A stretch of DNA of 25,022 bases from Dehalococcoidia bacterium UBA1123. Its GTDB lineage: Bacteria; Chloroflexota; Dehalococcoidia; Lucifugimonadales; UBA1123. The DNA lies in contig DCAW01000157.1 in the NCBI GenBank assembly GCA_002313895.1, positions 1 to 25,022 of the forward strand. Reading direction: 5' to 3'. The position numbers were made by a program, and so were the translations under genes. Positions 1 to 7,075 of this stretch are shown here, piece by piece. How positions within the stretch are numbered: the first letter of the stretch is position 1; every line of letters starts with the position of its first letter. The notes below the pieces were generated by a model. That model saw only the letters and a list, made by a program, of their open reading frames with translations, made no database searches and was not told where the DNA came from.

Positions 1-11
1 TTCTGTTCCAT
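1..11 (-). CDS. 5' end of a further gene, cut by the window edge
   Basis: Reading the minus strand, an ATG at 11-9 is followed by codons for Glu and Gln before the sequence runs out. A GAGG Shine-Dalgarno motif lies seven bases upstream, and the ATG is only 20 bases beyond the stop of the S9 peptidase gene. This is the expected arrangement for the next gene of the same operon. Nothing can be said about its product. Confidence 0.5.
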
Positions 12-31
12 AGTGATACCTCGTTCAGCCG

Positions 32-2035
32 CTAAAGATAACGGTCAAACCAGCGAAGAATGTGGCCGAGTCTGGCCACGCGACGATCTGTTCTTCCGCC
101 ACGCGAGAGGCCATGGGACTCTTCGGGAAAGCGGATAAATTCCGTGTCCACTCCCAGGCGTTTCAGCGCGACAAAGACCTGCTCGCCTTGTTCAATAGGA
201 CAGCGCATGTCGTTCTCGCTGTGGATGACCAGCGTTGGAGTTTTGGCGTTGCCGATGGCCTTGAGCGGAGACTGGCTCAGGTAGTTGTCAGGGTTGATCC
301 ACGGCGGCTCGTCGCCGAAAGGCTCTTCGCGTATCCAGTTCAAGTCGCTGGTGCCGTAGTTGCTGAACCGATTGATGATGCTCCGCAGAGACACCGTGGC
401 CTTGAATCTGTCGGTGTGCCCGATGATCCAATTGACTAGGAAACCGCCGTAACTTCCGCCGGTGACGCCCATGCGGTCGGCGTCGATGTAGGGTTGGTTC
501 TCAACGAAGTCGGCCCACGCCATCACATCGGCATAATCGGCGGTGCCCGCCGCGTTCCAAATGGCTTTGGCGTGTTCCTCCCCGTACCCGGAGCCGCCGC
601 GCGGGTTGGAGAAATAGACCACGTAGTCGTGGGCAGCCAGGTAGTAGAACTCGTGCATGAACATATTGCCGTACTGGCCTTTCGGTCCGCCGTGTATCTC
701 GAGGATCGACGGGTATTTTTTCGATGGGTCGAAGTCGGGAGGCTTCAAAATCCAGCCCTGCAGGTCGTTGCCTGCCGCCCCCTCGAACCATACTTCCTCG
801 ATCTCGCCTAATTCTATGGACTTCAGAAGGTTCTGATTTGCGCGGGTGAGTTTGCGCGGGCGTCCGTTGTCGATGTCTTGCGCCCAGACCTGGCCGATAT
901 CTGTGAAATCGCCGTGGAAATACGCGACCCTCTCGCCCGTCGAATCCAGGCTCCAGGTGCCAACGACACCGGGTTCGTCAATAATTGCCTCAAGCTTGCC
1001 TCCATTTAGACGCAGTGAATTCAGAGTGACGTCCCCGTGGCGGCTGACCTGAAAGTACAGTGTCTGGCTGTCGGCGCTCCACCTGGGAGGCACAGTGTCT
1101 GCGCCGCCCAGGTCGCTCATTCCGGCGTTAGAGACCTCGACGTCGAACTCTCCAGTGAGGTTTCGGGGTTCGCCATCGCCGCCAAAAGGCGCGACGAAAA
1201 GATTCTCATTCTGCCACCAGTCAGATCGTTTATCCTTGCCTACATAGGAGACCCATTTGCCGTCGGGAGACACGCTGACGCTGCTCTTTCGGCTTATGTT
1301 GGAAGTTATGCGCCGCAGGTCGCCTCCTTCGGCTGGAACAGCCCACAGGTCGATGGTGTCGGGGTTGAAGTCCGGGTCGTCGCTGCGGTTAGACTTGAAA
1401 ACTATTGACTCGCCATCGGGTGACCAGCGAGGCTCTCGCTCGTCGAACACTTCGCTGTCTGTAGTCTGGGTTGCTCTGCCATTGCGAGCGTTGACCGTCC
1501 AGATGTGCCATCGTTCATCGGGCAGGAATCCAACGCCGTCGGTCTTGTAATTCACGCGGGTGATGTGACGATAGACGATGCCGAGGCGGCCCTTGTCTTC
1601 GTCCTCATCGCGCTCTATGGCGTCGGCGTCCTTCTTCTGGAACTCGCACAGCAGATGGCGCCCGTCCGGAGACCACTCTACGGTCCCGAACTTGCCCTTT
1701 AAGCTGGTCAGCGGTCGAGCCTCGCCGCCGAGGAAAGGGATAAGGTGTATCTGAGGTTGGCTCGAATCGCCTCGGTTGGAGAGGAACGAGATTTCCTGTC
1801 CGTCGGGTGACCAGTGGGGCTGGGTGTCGGTCTGGTCTCCGTAGGTGAACTGCCGCTCGCGCCCACCGTCCGTCGGGACTATCCATAGGTTCGCGTATTT
1901 CTTCTCGGTTTTGCTGTCCACCCTCGACAGGCTGTACACGACGTGTTTGCCGTCGGGAGAGATTTCGGGGCCGGATATTTGCTGGATGCGGTACAGGTCT
2001 TCGGCAGTGATATGTCGTTTTGTTTGAGAAGGCAT
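32..2035 (-). CDS. S9 family (prolyl oligopeptidase-like) serine peptidase
   Basis: A 667-residue protein of the dipeptidyl-peptidase IV / acylaminoacyl-peptidase type, which cleaves short peptides from the N-terminus or beside proline. Residues about 1-400 form a beta-propeller built from PD40/WD40-like blades, seen as repeated SPDG motifs (ISPDGKHVVY, WSPDGQEISF, WSPDGESIVF, VSPDGKWVSY). Residues about 415-667 are the alpha/beta-hydrolase domain with a complete triad: Ser528 in GGSYGG, Asp609 in HSENDMR and His641 in EESHGL. Length is normal for the family. No signal peptide is visible, so it is probably cytoplasmic. The ATG is preceded by GAGGAA at a good distance. It follows the metallo-hydrolase gene by 57 bases and probably belongs to the same transcript. 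The physiological substrate cannot be told from sequence. Confidence 0.93.
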   Translation of the reverse strand: MPSQTKRHITAEDLYRIQQISGPEISPDGKHVVYSLSRVDSKTEKKYANLWIVPTDGGRERQFTYGDQTDTQPHWSPDGQEISFLSNRGDSSQPQIHLIPFLGGEARPLTSLKGKFGTVEWSPDGRHLLCEFQKKDADAIERDEDEDKGRLGIVYRHITRVNYKTDGVGFLPDERWHIWTVNARNGRATQTTDSEVFDEREPRWSPDGESIVFKSNRSDDPDFNPDTIDLWAVPAEGGDLRRITSNISRKSSVSVSPDGKWVSYVGKDKRSDWWQNENLFVAPFGGDGEPRNLTGEFDVEVSNAGMSDLGGADTVPPRWSADSQTLYFQVSRHGDVTLNSLRLNGGKLEAIIDEPGVVGTWSLDSTGERVAYFHGDFTDIGQVWAQDIDNGRPRKLTRANQNLLKSIELGEIEEVWFEGAAGNDLQGWILKPPDFDPSKKYPSILEIHGGPKGQYGNMFMHEFYYLAAHDYVVYFSNPRGGSGYGEEHAKAIWNAAGTADYADVMAWADFVENQPYIDADRMGVTGGSYGGFLVNWIIGHTDRFKATVSLRSIINRFSNYGTSDLNWIREEPFGDEPPWINPDNYLSQSPLKAIGNAKTPTLVIHSENDMRCPIEQGEQVFVALKRLGVDTEFIRFPEESHGLSRGGRTDRRVARLGHILRWFDRYL

Positions 2036-2092
2036 GATTCCTCGCAGACCAGAGTTTCAGATGGTTAATGTTGCACCGCACGACAAGCAGGA

Positions 2093-2995
2093 TTATTCCA
2101 GTAGTCGTGTGCCTTCCATGTATCCCACACTGACCAGCGACACGCGAGGCTCGACTCTGGCAAGCTCAACGCGGACAGGAGCAAGAGCCTCCTCGGAAGA
2201 CATATCTCGGGTGCTTGGAGGCATCCAGTCGTCATGGTGTCCCAAGTACATCTGCTTAGGGCGGAGCGTAGAAGCCATCCGACCGACGAACTGCGTCAGC
2301 GAGCCTTGAATCGGCTCGCCGTCGATGTTGGGACGGCCTGCCATCGCGACTATCGCAACGTCGGGACGGAGGTCAGAGATCACGCGCGTCCAGCAACCCG
2401 ACGTGTCGTGATAGAAGATCGACCCCTGTGGAGTCTCGATGACGTAGGCTAACGCGCCGCCAGTGTCGCTGCTGCCGATGCAAGAGTTCAGATGCTCGGC
2501 CATCTCTCGAACCTCCTGCGGGTCGTCGCTGGATGGCTGAGGCCGCACTCGTGGAGACGACCAGCGCTGGTCCTCGGTCAATCCGTAGTCACCCAGCACC
2601 ACCTCTTTTGGGATGCTTGATGCCGTGGACCAGATGCACGAGTGCAGGCTTGGATACACTCGCACGGTCACATCGTCGGATAACCTGAAATGCTCGCCGC
2701 CTTGAGCGCGCAACAACTGGTCGTTAGGAATCCCCGATTCGATCAGAACTCTTGCGGTCTCGTTGGACCCGATGACCTTCGCGCCCGTGTTGGCGGCGAT
2801 GATCTCGGCTCCGGCGATGTGATCAAAGTGGCTGTGGCCTATGAACACGTAATCTGCGCGGTCGACCTCAGCGGCGGCGATTCCCACTGGCGGCGCCGAC
2901 GGGACCCGGTCTATGTATGCGTCGAGAAAAATCACCAGATCATCCACGGTCAACCTGAAGGTGGCGCATCCCAGCCAGTCGAGGGTCACAGTCAT
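2093..2995 (-). CDS. Metallo-beta-lactamase-fold hydrolase, UlaG-like
   Basis: A 300-residue protein with the metal-binding signature HSHFDH at residues 54-59. Further candidate ligands are the His in PSLHSCIW, the Asp in FYHDTSG and the closing His pair in YLGHHDDW. The short N-terminal lead (LDWLGCATFRL) and these motifs match the single-domain MBL group that includes the L-ascorbate-6-phosphate lactonase UlaG and related hydrolases. These proteins open lactones or cut phosphoesters using two metal ions. The start ATG has a strong GGAGGA site nine bases upstream. It lies 24 bases after the alpha/beta-hydrolase gene. No ascorbate-utilisation genes are nearby, so the UlaG reaction should not be assumed; 'MBL-fold metal-dependent hydrolase' is the safe name. 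Confidence 0.88.
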   Translation of the reverse strand: MTVTLDWLGCATFRLTVDDLVIFLDAYIDRVPSAPPVGIAAAEVDRADYVFIGHSHFDHIAGAEIIAANTGAKVIGSNETARVLIESGIPNDQLLRAQGGEHFRLSDDVTVRVYPSLHSCIWSTASSIPKEVVLGDYGLTEDQRWSSPRVRPQPSSDDPQEVREMAEHLNSCIGSSDTGGALAYVIETPQGSIFYHDTSGCWTRVISDLRPDVAIVAMAGRPNIDGEPIQGSLTQFVGRMASTLRPKQMYLGHHDDWMPPSTRDMSSEEALAPVRVELARVEPRVSLVSVGYMEGTRLLE

Positions 2996-3019
2996 AAAGG
3001 GTTCCTCCAGGGGCAGATT

Positions 3020-3643
3020 TCAGTGGTCTGTCTTCAGATTTTTCAATAGCCACATGGTCAAAATTTGGGAGACTTCTGATCTGTGTTCGGAGAGTCCGTG
3101 GGACGCGCCGTCGATGAAGCGAAGCTCCTTTGGTCTCTTGGCCCAAGAGTATATCTGCTCCGAGCAGTAAGGGGAAAGCCGGGTGTCTTCGGTGCCATGT
3201 ATCAACAGGAGAGAGCGGGGCGCAAGGTGGCCCGCCGTCACAGCGCCAAAGGTCTGGCTGGCAAGAGCCGCCACAGCGACCACGGCATCGTATTTTGTGC
3301 CTGCGGATATTACGACGGCCCCACTGAAAGAGTGCCCCACCAGAGCGATACGCTCGAATCTCTGGTTGATCAGGTGAGTGGCCGCGGCCTGGGTGTCTCG
3401 AATAGAGGCGGGCAACTCATAGGGTTTTCTGTATTTGAGCAGGAGGGAGGTTACACCCTCTGAAGCCAGAGAGTTGGCGACATCCAACGCCATTGGGTGA
3501 AGCTGCTTTTCTGAGAACAAGGCCCCGGCCCAAAGCATCGCGGCATTGGAGCCTTCGGCCCTTCTCAGGAGGGCGGTCGTCTCCTCATCTTCGACAGTGA
3601 TAATTGTTGGATTGAACTCATAGCGGCCCTGAATATCAGCCAT
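3020..3643 (-). CDS. Small alpha/beta hydrolase (dienelactone-hydrolase-like)
   Basis: A 207-residue alpha/beta hydrolase from the ATG at 3643. The triad is visible: nucleophile Ser105 in GHSFSG, Asp153 in HGTEDTR and His182 in GASHGL. The size, with no lid domain, resembles the dienelactone-hydrolase / KANL3-Tex30-like group of esterases. A TTG at 3691 would extend the frame by 16 residues. It would overlap the upstream small ORF, which ends at 3654, and the extra residues do not look conserved, so the ATG (or GTG at 3646) is preferred. There is no signal peptide. It sits between the 55-residue ORF and the metallo-hydrolase in one minus-strand series, so it probably serves the same unknown degradative route. 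Substrate unknown. Confidence 0.82.
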   Translation of the reverse strand: MADIQGRYEFNPTIITVEDEETTALLRRAEGSNAAMLWAGALFSEKQLHPMALDVANSLASEGVTSLLLKYRKPYELPASIRDTQAAATHLINQRFERIALVGHSFSGAVVISAGTKYDAVVAVAALASQTFGAVTAGHLAPRSLLLIHGTEDTRLSPYCSEQIYSWAKRPKELRFIDGASHGLSEHRSEVSQILTMWLLKNLKTDH

Positions 3644-3653
3644 CACAAAATCG

Positions 3654-3821
3654 CTACGACCCCGCAATGAACGGCGGGTCTTCTTCCACAACGCGCAAAT
3701 TGAATCGAACGCACAACGACTCCCAGACCTCAGTCTGGGAGTCGCGAAGGTAAATTACGTAGCCTTCAGGCTCGCGAGTGTAGTCGATGCCTGCGTCCTC
3801 CAGAGCGTCCATTAGCGCCAT
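3654..3821 (-). CDS. Hypothetical 55-residue protein
   Basis: Not recognised. From the ATG at 3821 the product is 55 residues, mixed charged and hydrophobic (MDALEDAGIDYTREPEGY near the start, VVEEDPPFIAGS at the end), with no signal peptide or membrane segment. Its composition is protein-like, and it ends 10 bases before the hydrolase ATG. The frame stays open upstream of the ATG through residues IPTYLVEPPEFQQR, which also look coding. It is in the same frame as the acyl-CoA dehydrogenase whose TAA lies at 3882-3884. An ATT at 3861-3863 would give 69 residues if used as a rare start. The gene contains a perfect hairpin (see 3717-3744). The small size makes the call uncertain. Confidence 0.5.
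   Translation of the reverse strand: MALMDALEDAGIDYTREPEGYVIYLRDSQTEVWESLCVRFNLRVVEEDPPFIAGS
3717..3744. other. Perfect 12-bp stem, 4-nt loop hairpin inside the small ORF
   Basis: The arms CGACTCCCAGAC (3717-3728) and GTCTGGGAGTCG (3733-3744) are exact reverse complements around a CTCA loop. No T-run follows on either strand, so this is not a standard intrinsic terminator. It lies within the 55-residue ORF and between two genes of one probable transcript. Possible roles are transcript processing, an attenuator, or a site that stabilises the upstream message. Confidence 0.7.
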
Positions 3822-3881
3822 GCGCTGTTGGAACTCTGGAGGCTCGACCAGGTATGTGGGAATTTTCTTGGTCTGCCCAGC

Positions 3882-5030
3882 TTAACTTTGATTCGCCAGA
3901 TTCATCATTTTAGCCATGCGGGCTTTGTGATATGTGTGGTCTCCCAGGTAGTGCTGGAGGGTGCGGGCGCGTTTGGTGTACTGAGTCAGGCCGTACTCCA
4001 GGTCAGCTCCGATGCCGGCGTGGACGTGGTGAGCGGCGTCGCATGCCCTGGCAAATCCTTGGCTGGCGACGGCCTTTGCCGTTGAGACTCCGAGCGAAGC
4101 ATCGGACGCTCCCTGGTCCAATTTCCAAAGCGCCTCGAAGGCCGTCCACTTGGACGAATCGGCGTCGGTTACGGCGTCGATTACGTGGTCCTGCACTCTC
4201 TGGAATGTGCCGATGGGCACTCCGAAAGCAATTCGAGTCTGACTGTACTCGCGGGTCATGTCGTAAACTCGCTGGGCTCCGCCAGCCATGTAGGCGCAGA
4301 GGACAGCGGTTGCGCGGTCGTGGGCGTTCTCTATGGCTCCCCACGCTTGGCCCTCTTCGCCCAGCAGGTTGCTGGCGTCGACCGAGACGTTCTCGAAGTT
4401 GATTTCGCAGACCTTTGGCCCGATCCATCCGGTCATGGTGCGGACCGAAACGCCGGGGGTGTTGCGGTCGACAACCAGCATCGAAAGTCCGTCCTCTGGA
4501 TTCGAGCCGTTGGAGGTCCGGGCCACGACGATGATCTGGTCGGCGACGTTCGCGTCGGGAACGAAAAGCTTGGTCCCGTTGAGAGTGTAGCTTCCGCCGC
4601 TCTTGGTTGCCTGAAGCTGGACAGCCTTGGGCGACCAGTTGTAGTCAGGCTCGGTGTACGCGAAGGCGAAAATCTGCTGGCCTGTTGCGATAGGCTCAAG
4701 CAGCGCTTTTTTCTGCTCGTCGCTTCCCGCTCCCAGAATTGCCTCGGCAGACAGCACCGCAGAGGACAGGTGAGGGCTGGGGCAAGCGTAGTTGCCCATG
4801 ACCTCGTAGATTACTCCCAGGTCAACCCACCCCTGGCCGAGTCCGCCGTACTCTTCTGGGATCGTCAGGCCGGGCCATCCGAGATTGGACATCTGTTCCC
4901 AAAGGTCCGGGTCGTATCCGTTCTCGCTGTCGTCGATTTCCAGAACGCGGGCCTTGGATACCTGGTCTTCCATGAACTCGCGGGCCGAAGACTGCAACAT
5001 AGTTTGAATTTCGTTGAGCGTCAGATCCAT
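3882..5030 (-). CDS. Acyl-CoA dehydrogenase family protein
   Basis: A 382-residue flavoprotein of the acyl-CoA dehydrogenase fold, expected to oxidise an acyl-CoA thioester at the alpha-beta bond using FAD. The N-terminal helical domain carries LGWPGLTIPEEYGGLGQG, about residues 50-67. The middle beta domain has FAYTEPDYNWSP in place of the usual SEPxxGSD. The C-terminal helical domain has the nucleotide-contact motif RIAFGVPIGTFQRVQDH and ends with HAGIGADLEYGLTQYTKRA and YLGDHTYH. Length is normal. The catalytic-base position of short-chain enzymes is not obvious, as is common in the FadE-type subgroup, so the substrate cannot be predicted. ATG preceded by AGAGG. It is first in the minus-strand operon that continues to the window start, downstream of a TATAAT promoter. 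Confidence 0.92.
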   Translation of the reverse strand: MDLTLNEIQTMLQSSAREFMEDQVSKARVLEIDDSENGYDPDLWEQMSNLGWPGLTIPEEYGGLGQGWVDLGVIYEVMGNYACPSPHLSSAVLSAEAILGAGSDEQKKALLEPIATGQQIFAFAYTEPDYNWSPKAVQLQATKSGGSYTLNGTKLFVPDANVADQIIVVARTSNGSNPEDGLSMLVVDRNTPGVSVRTMTGWIGPKVCEINFENVSVDASNLLGEEGQAWGAIENAHDRATAVLCAYMAGGAQRVYDMTREYSQTRIAFGVPIGTFQRVQDHVIDAVTDADSSKWTAFEALWKLDQGASDASLGVSTAKAVASQGFARACDAAHHVHAGIGADLEYGLTQYTKRARTLQHYLGDHTYHKARMAKMMNLANQS

Positions 5031-5100
5031 ATGTAAAACCTCTGTGGGAAAATTTTTGACGTTTTATTTGCGGGCGAGATGCCCCTCTCGCGCCGCCATG

Positions 5101-5130
5101 ATTATATCGTGCTGTGCAGGAATGCGCCAA
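5101..5130 (-). promoter_or_regulatory. Sigma-70-type promoter for the 5030-to-1 operon
   Basis: On the minus strand a perfect TATAAT (5106-5101) is preceded, after an 18-base spacer, by TTGGCG (5130-5125). Transcription would start near 5094 and leave a leader of about 64 bases. That leader can form a 6-bp hairpin (GCGAGA ... TCTCGC, 5074-5091) well upstream of the AGAGG site. Confidence 0.55.
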
Positions 5131-5185
5131 TCGTGAGAGTGAGTGCCATTTCGGCGCGACTAAATGTGATTTCGCAATCTTTTGG

Positions 5186-5214
5186 TTGACTTTTAGAGTT
5201 TTGCGTACTTTAGA
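5186..5214 (+). promoter_or_regulatory. Possible relic promoter for the broken FAD-oxidase gene
   Basis: TTGACT (5186-5191) is followed after 17 bases by TTTAGA (5209-5214), a weak -10. It is 30 bases upstream of the pseudogene's ATG, which has its own GGAGGG site. Divergent from the 5101 promoter. The weak -10 keeps confidence low. Confidence 0.28.
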
Positions 5215-5243
5215 AGTTGGACATATTACGAATGGAGGGCGAT

Positions 5244-5627
5244 ATGGTTGACTTGAAAGTGAAGACTCTCAACGGAATGGATGCATCGCTGAGCGAAAAC
5301 GCGGTCGAGGAGTTCCGAGGCGGACTCAGCGGCCCGGTGAACCAACCGGACGATGAAACCTACGATGAGTCGCGAAGCGTTTGGAATGGGAACATAGTTA
5401 AACACCCGGCGCTGATTGTTCAGTGCCGTGGTGTCGCAGACGTGATCGACGCAGTGAATTTTGCCCGTTAAAATGACTTGCTGGCCGCGCTCAGGAGCGG
5501 CGGTCACAACGCGGCGGGACATGGCACATGCGATGGAGGAGTCGTGATCGACATGTCTGCGATGAATGCGGTGCATGTTGACCCGACGAACATGTTCCGT
5601 CTGAATCCCAACATCCAACCCGGTTAA
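5244..5627 (+). pseudogene. FAD-linked (berberine-bridge-like) oxidase, 5' remnant with stop codons
   Basis: The ATG at 5244 has a GGAGGG site. The first 75 codons read as the start of a BBE-type FAD-linked oxidase, including VWNGNIVKHPALIVQCRGVADV, and end at a TAA (5469-5471) after AVNFAR. The same frame then continues with LLAALRSGGHNAAGHGTCDG and VVIDMSAMNAVHVDP. These match the family's FAD-attachment segment (RGGGHNxAG, whose His carries the flavin in related enzymes), followed by the IDLSxMxxVxVDP strand. A second TAA lies at 5625-5627 just after NIQPG. Nothing recognisable of the remaining ~320 residues follows; a palindromic element starts 25 bases on. In-frame stops with intact flanking homology show a decayed gene. 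The first 75-residue ORF could still be translated, but it lacks the flavin site. Confidence 0.82.
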
Positions 5628-5652
5628 CTGGGCTATCTACGGAACGTGCTAC

Positions 5653-5747
5653 GTTGCCATTCTGAGACAGCACTCGAAGAATCTGACCCTCCGGCGCAAC
5701 CGTTGGGTTATAACCACTAGATACCTCGCTGCGCTCAGTATGGCAAC
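5653..5747. mobile_element. MITE-like imperfect palindrome
   Basis: The left end GTTGCCATTCTGAG (5653-5666) and the right end CTCAGTATGGCAAC (5734-5747) are inverted repeats matching at 13 of 14 positions. The similarity runs further inward: CTCGAAGAATCT on the left against the complement of AGATACCTCGC on the right. The 95-base unit has no coding capacity. The wording CATTCTGAG...GAAGAATCT resembles a short palindromic repeat dispersed in many environmental bacterial genomes (from memory, not checked). It sits just past the last recognisable codon of the FAD-oxidase pseudogene and may mark the insertion that broke it. Confidence 0.6.
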
Positions 5748-5817
5748 CGGAAGTCGTGTTTGCTCAAAGCTAAACGCCATCTCACCGTTCTTCTTGGTTG
5801 GCACAGGGACCGTCGCA

Positions 5818-5850
5818 CATGCCGAGGCTGTTGGCGTTGAACCTCACCGG
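5818..5850 (-). pseudogene. Scrap of an acyl-CoA dehydrogenase 3' end
   Basis: Nineteen bases (5818-5836) are identical to 7136-7154, within the C-terminal codons of the downstream acyl-CoA dehydrogenase homologue (residues ANSLGM). Beyond them, TTGAACCTCACCGG resembles TTGACACCTCCGG at 7164 after skipping 12 bases that lie between two GGCG copies. The minus strand reads FNANSLGM against NAESIANSLGM. It is best seen as a small duplicated and decayed remnant; the length is too short to be certain. The rest of 5748-5843 shows nothing recognisable. Confidence 0.45.
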
Positions 5851-6929
5851 AATGCTGGATATAGAGAAAGCTCGCGAGTTTCTACCGGCCATCGAGCGCC
5901 CAATTTATGAAACAACGACCTAGCAAAGGCGGACAGAGTGGGAAGGTATTCGTAATGCTCCGAGACATCGACGAAGGCCCCTAGTCGCACCATGATGCGC
6001 TGTCTGACAATCGATATGCCCCAGTCGGGATCACTGGTGATCACACGCTTGAGATACCAGCCGAGCGCCATGATAAGCCAATATGCCGAGGCTTCCACGA
6101 CCCCATTGTGAAAGTGGAAGTCGTCAGCGGCGTCAGGGTATCCGCTAATCAAATCCGTCCGATAGGCCAGTTCCATACTTGCCGCGCATGAATCTGGGAT
6201 TCAATTGGCGCACCAGCAGCTTGGAAACATCATGCGACCATAGACGCCCTCGATGAGGGTATGCTCGAAACTCGCATTTTCGAAATCGATTAGTCGAATG
6301 CCGGAACCTGATATCAAGACGTTGTTAGGACAATGGTCGCCATGCACGAATGATAGAAACGGGCCTGGGTTGAGCATTGCGTCCAACACATGCTCCACTT
6401 CATCATGAAAGCTAGGTGTCTGCGACAATTCCAGATGATCAAGAACCGATTTCAGATGCGCGAGAATACGTCGGCGATGCTCGCCGTCGTTTGGTCCTGG
6501 TTCTCCAACGTTTGATAGATGCCGCTCAAAGTCCTGGGATTTCCCCGCCGTTGTCGCGTGCATTTTTCCAAGGAAGCGAGCAAAAGAGATCAAGGATTGT
6601 TCTGCCTTGTCAGAATCTTCACCGAGTATCGGCTCCACGAGACGCTCTGCGTTCGCTATCCCTTCGGTGACGATTAACCTGCTGTCGATATCTCCACAGA
6701 TAACGTTCGGAGCAAATGTAGTCTCAGTATCCAAGTCGCCCAAAAATTTCAGGCTCGTCCACTCGTTGAGGAGCATGTCGGAAGATATAAAGCCGCCAAC
6801 CTGGATGTCGTTTTCGTGTTGTTGGGCGCATTTGACGATCGCAGTCCGAGGCGCATTGTTGGGCTTATGCGTCAATTCACATCTGAGAACCAGACGACGT
6901 TCGCCTTCGGGCCTCGGAGCGCCAATCAC
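5844..6929 (-). pseudogene. APH-like phosphotransferase, interrupted by an in-frame TGA
   Basis: This is a kinase-fold protein of the aminoglycoside-phosphotransferase / choline-kinase superfamily (PF01636). The first part (GTG at 6929, to 6201) contains the catalytic loop FVHGDHCPNNVL (HGDxxxxN) and the metal-binding LIDFENA, then EGVYGRMMFPSCWCAN and a TGA at 6201-6203. The same reading frame continues without a shift from 6200 to 5844 with AAYRxxL-like MELAYRTDLISGYPDAADD, WGISIVRQRIMVRL and ends SLYPAFR. Both halves match successive parts of one family, so a single nonsense change (CGA to TGA would restore Arg) splits it. The N-terminus also looks short: a TAA lies upstream in frame, and the nucleotide-binding lobe is incomplete. 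It lies 146 bases after the acyl-CoA dehydrogenase pair on the same strand, an arrangement recalling the kinase-dehydrogenase fusions ACAD10/ACAD11. It is not an antibiotic-resistance gene as far as can be seen. Confidence 0.8.
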
Positions 6930-7075
6930 GCCCAGTTTGACGTCGGCGTCATAGGTTTCGGATAGGAAGACGCTCGGTTAACGTCAGAGTGGAATTGCGT
7001 TGTTCTCCATTCATCCGTGTTGGCGCTCCAAGATAGGCTAGTGAAGGACAACCCCCTTAGCTTGAATATCGTATC

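Noticed and set aside
4185..5036. Plus-strand open frame of 283 codons opposite the acyl-CoA dehydrogenase
   Set aside because: The minus-strand product has clear family motifs; the plus frame has no recognisable domain and mirrors codon bias.
5844..6929. TGA read as an amino acid (recoding or selenocysteine)
   Set aside because: TGA ends several intact genes here (for example 12538-12540 and 17537-17539), relatives are expected to have Arg at this place, and no SECIS-like element was noticed.
5844..6929. Aminoglycoside resistance gene
   Set aside because: The wording matches the broad APH-like phosphotransferase group found near acyl-CoA genes, not the resistance enzymes.
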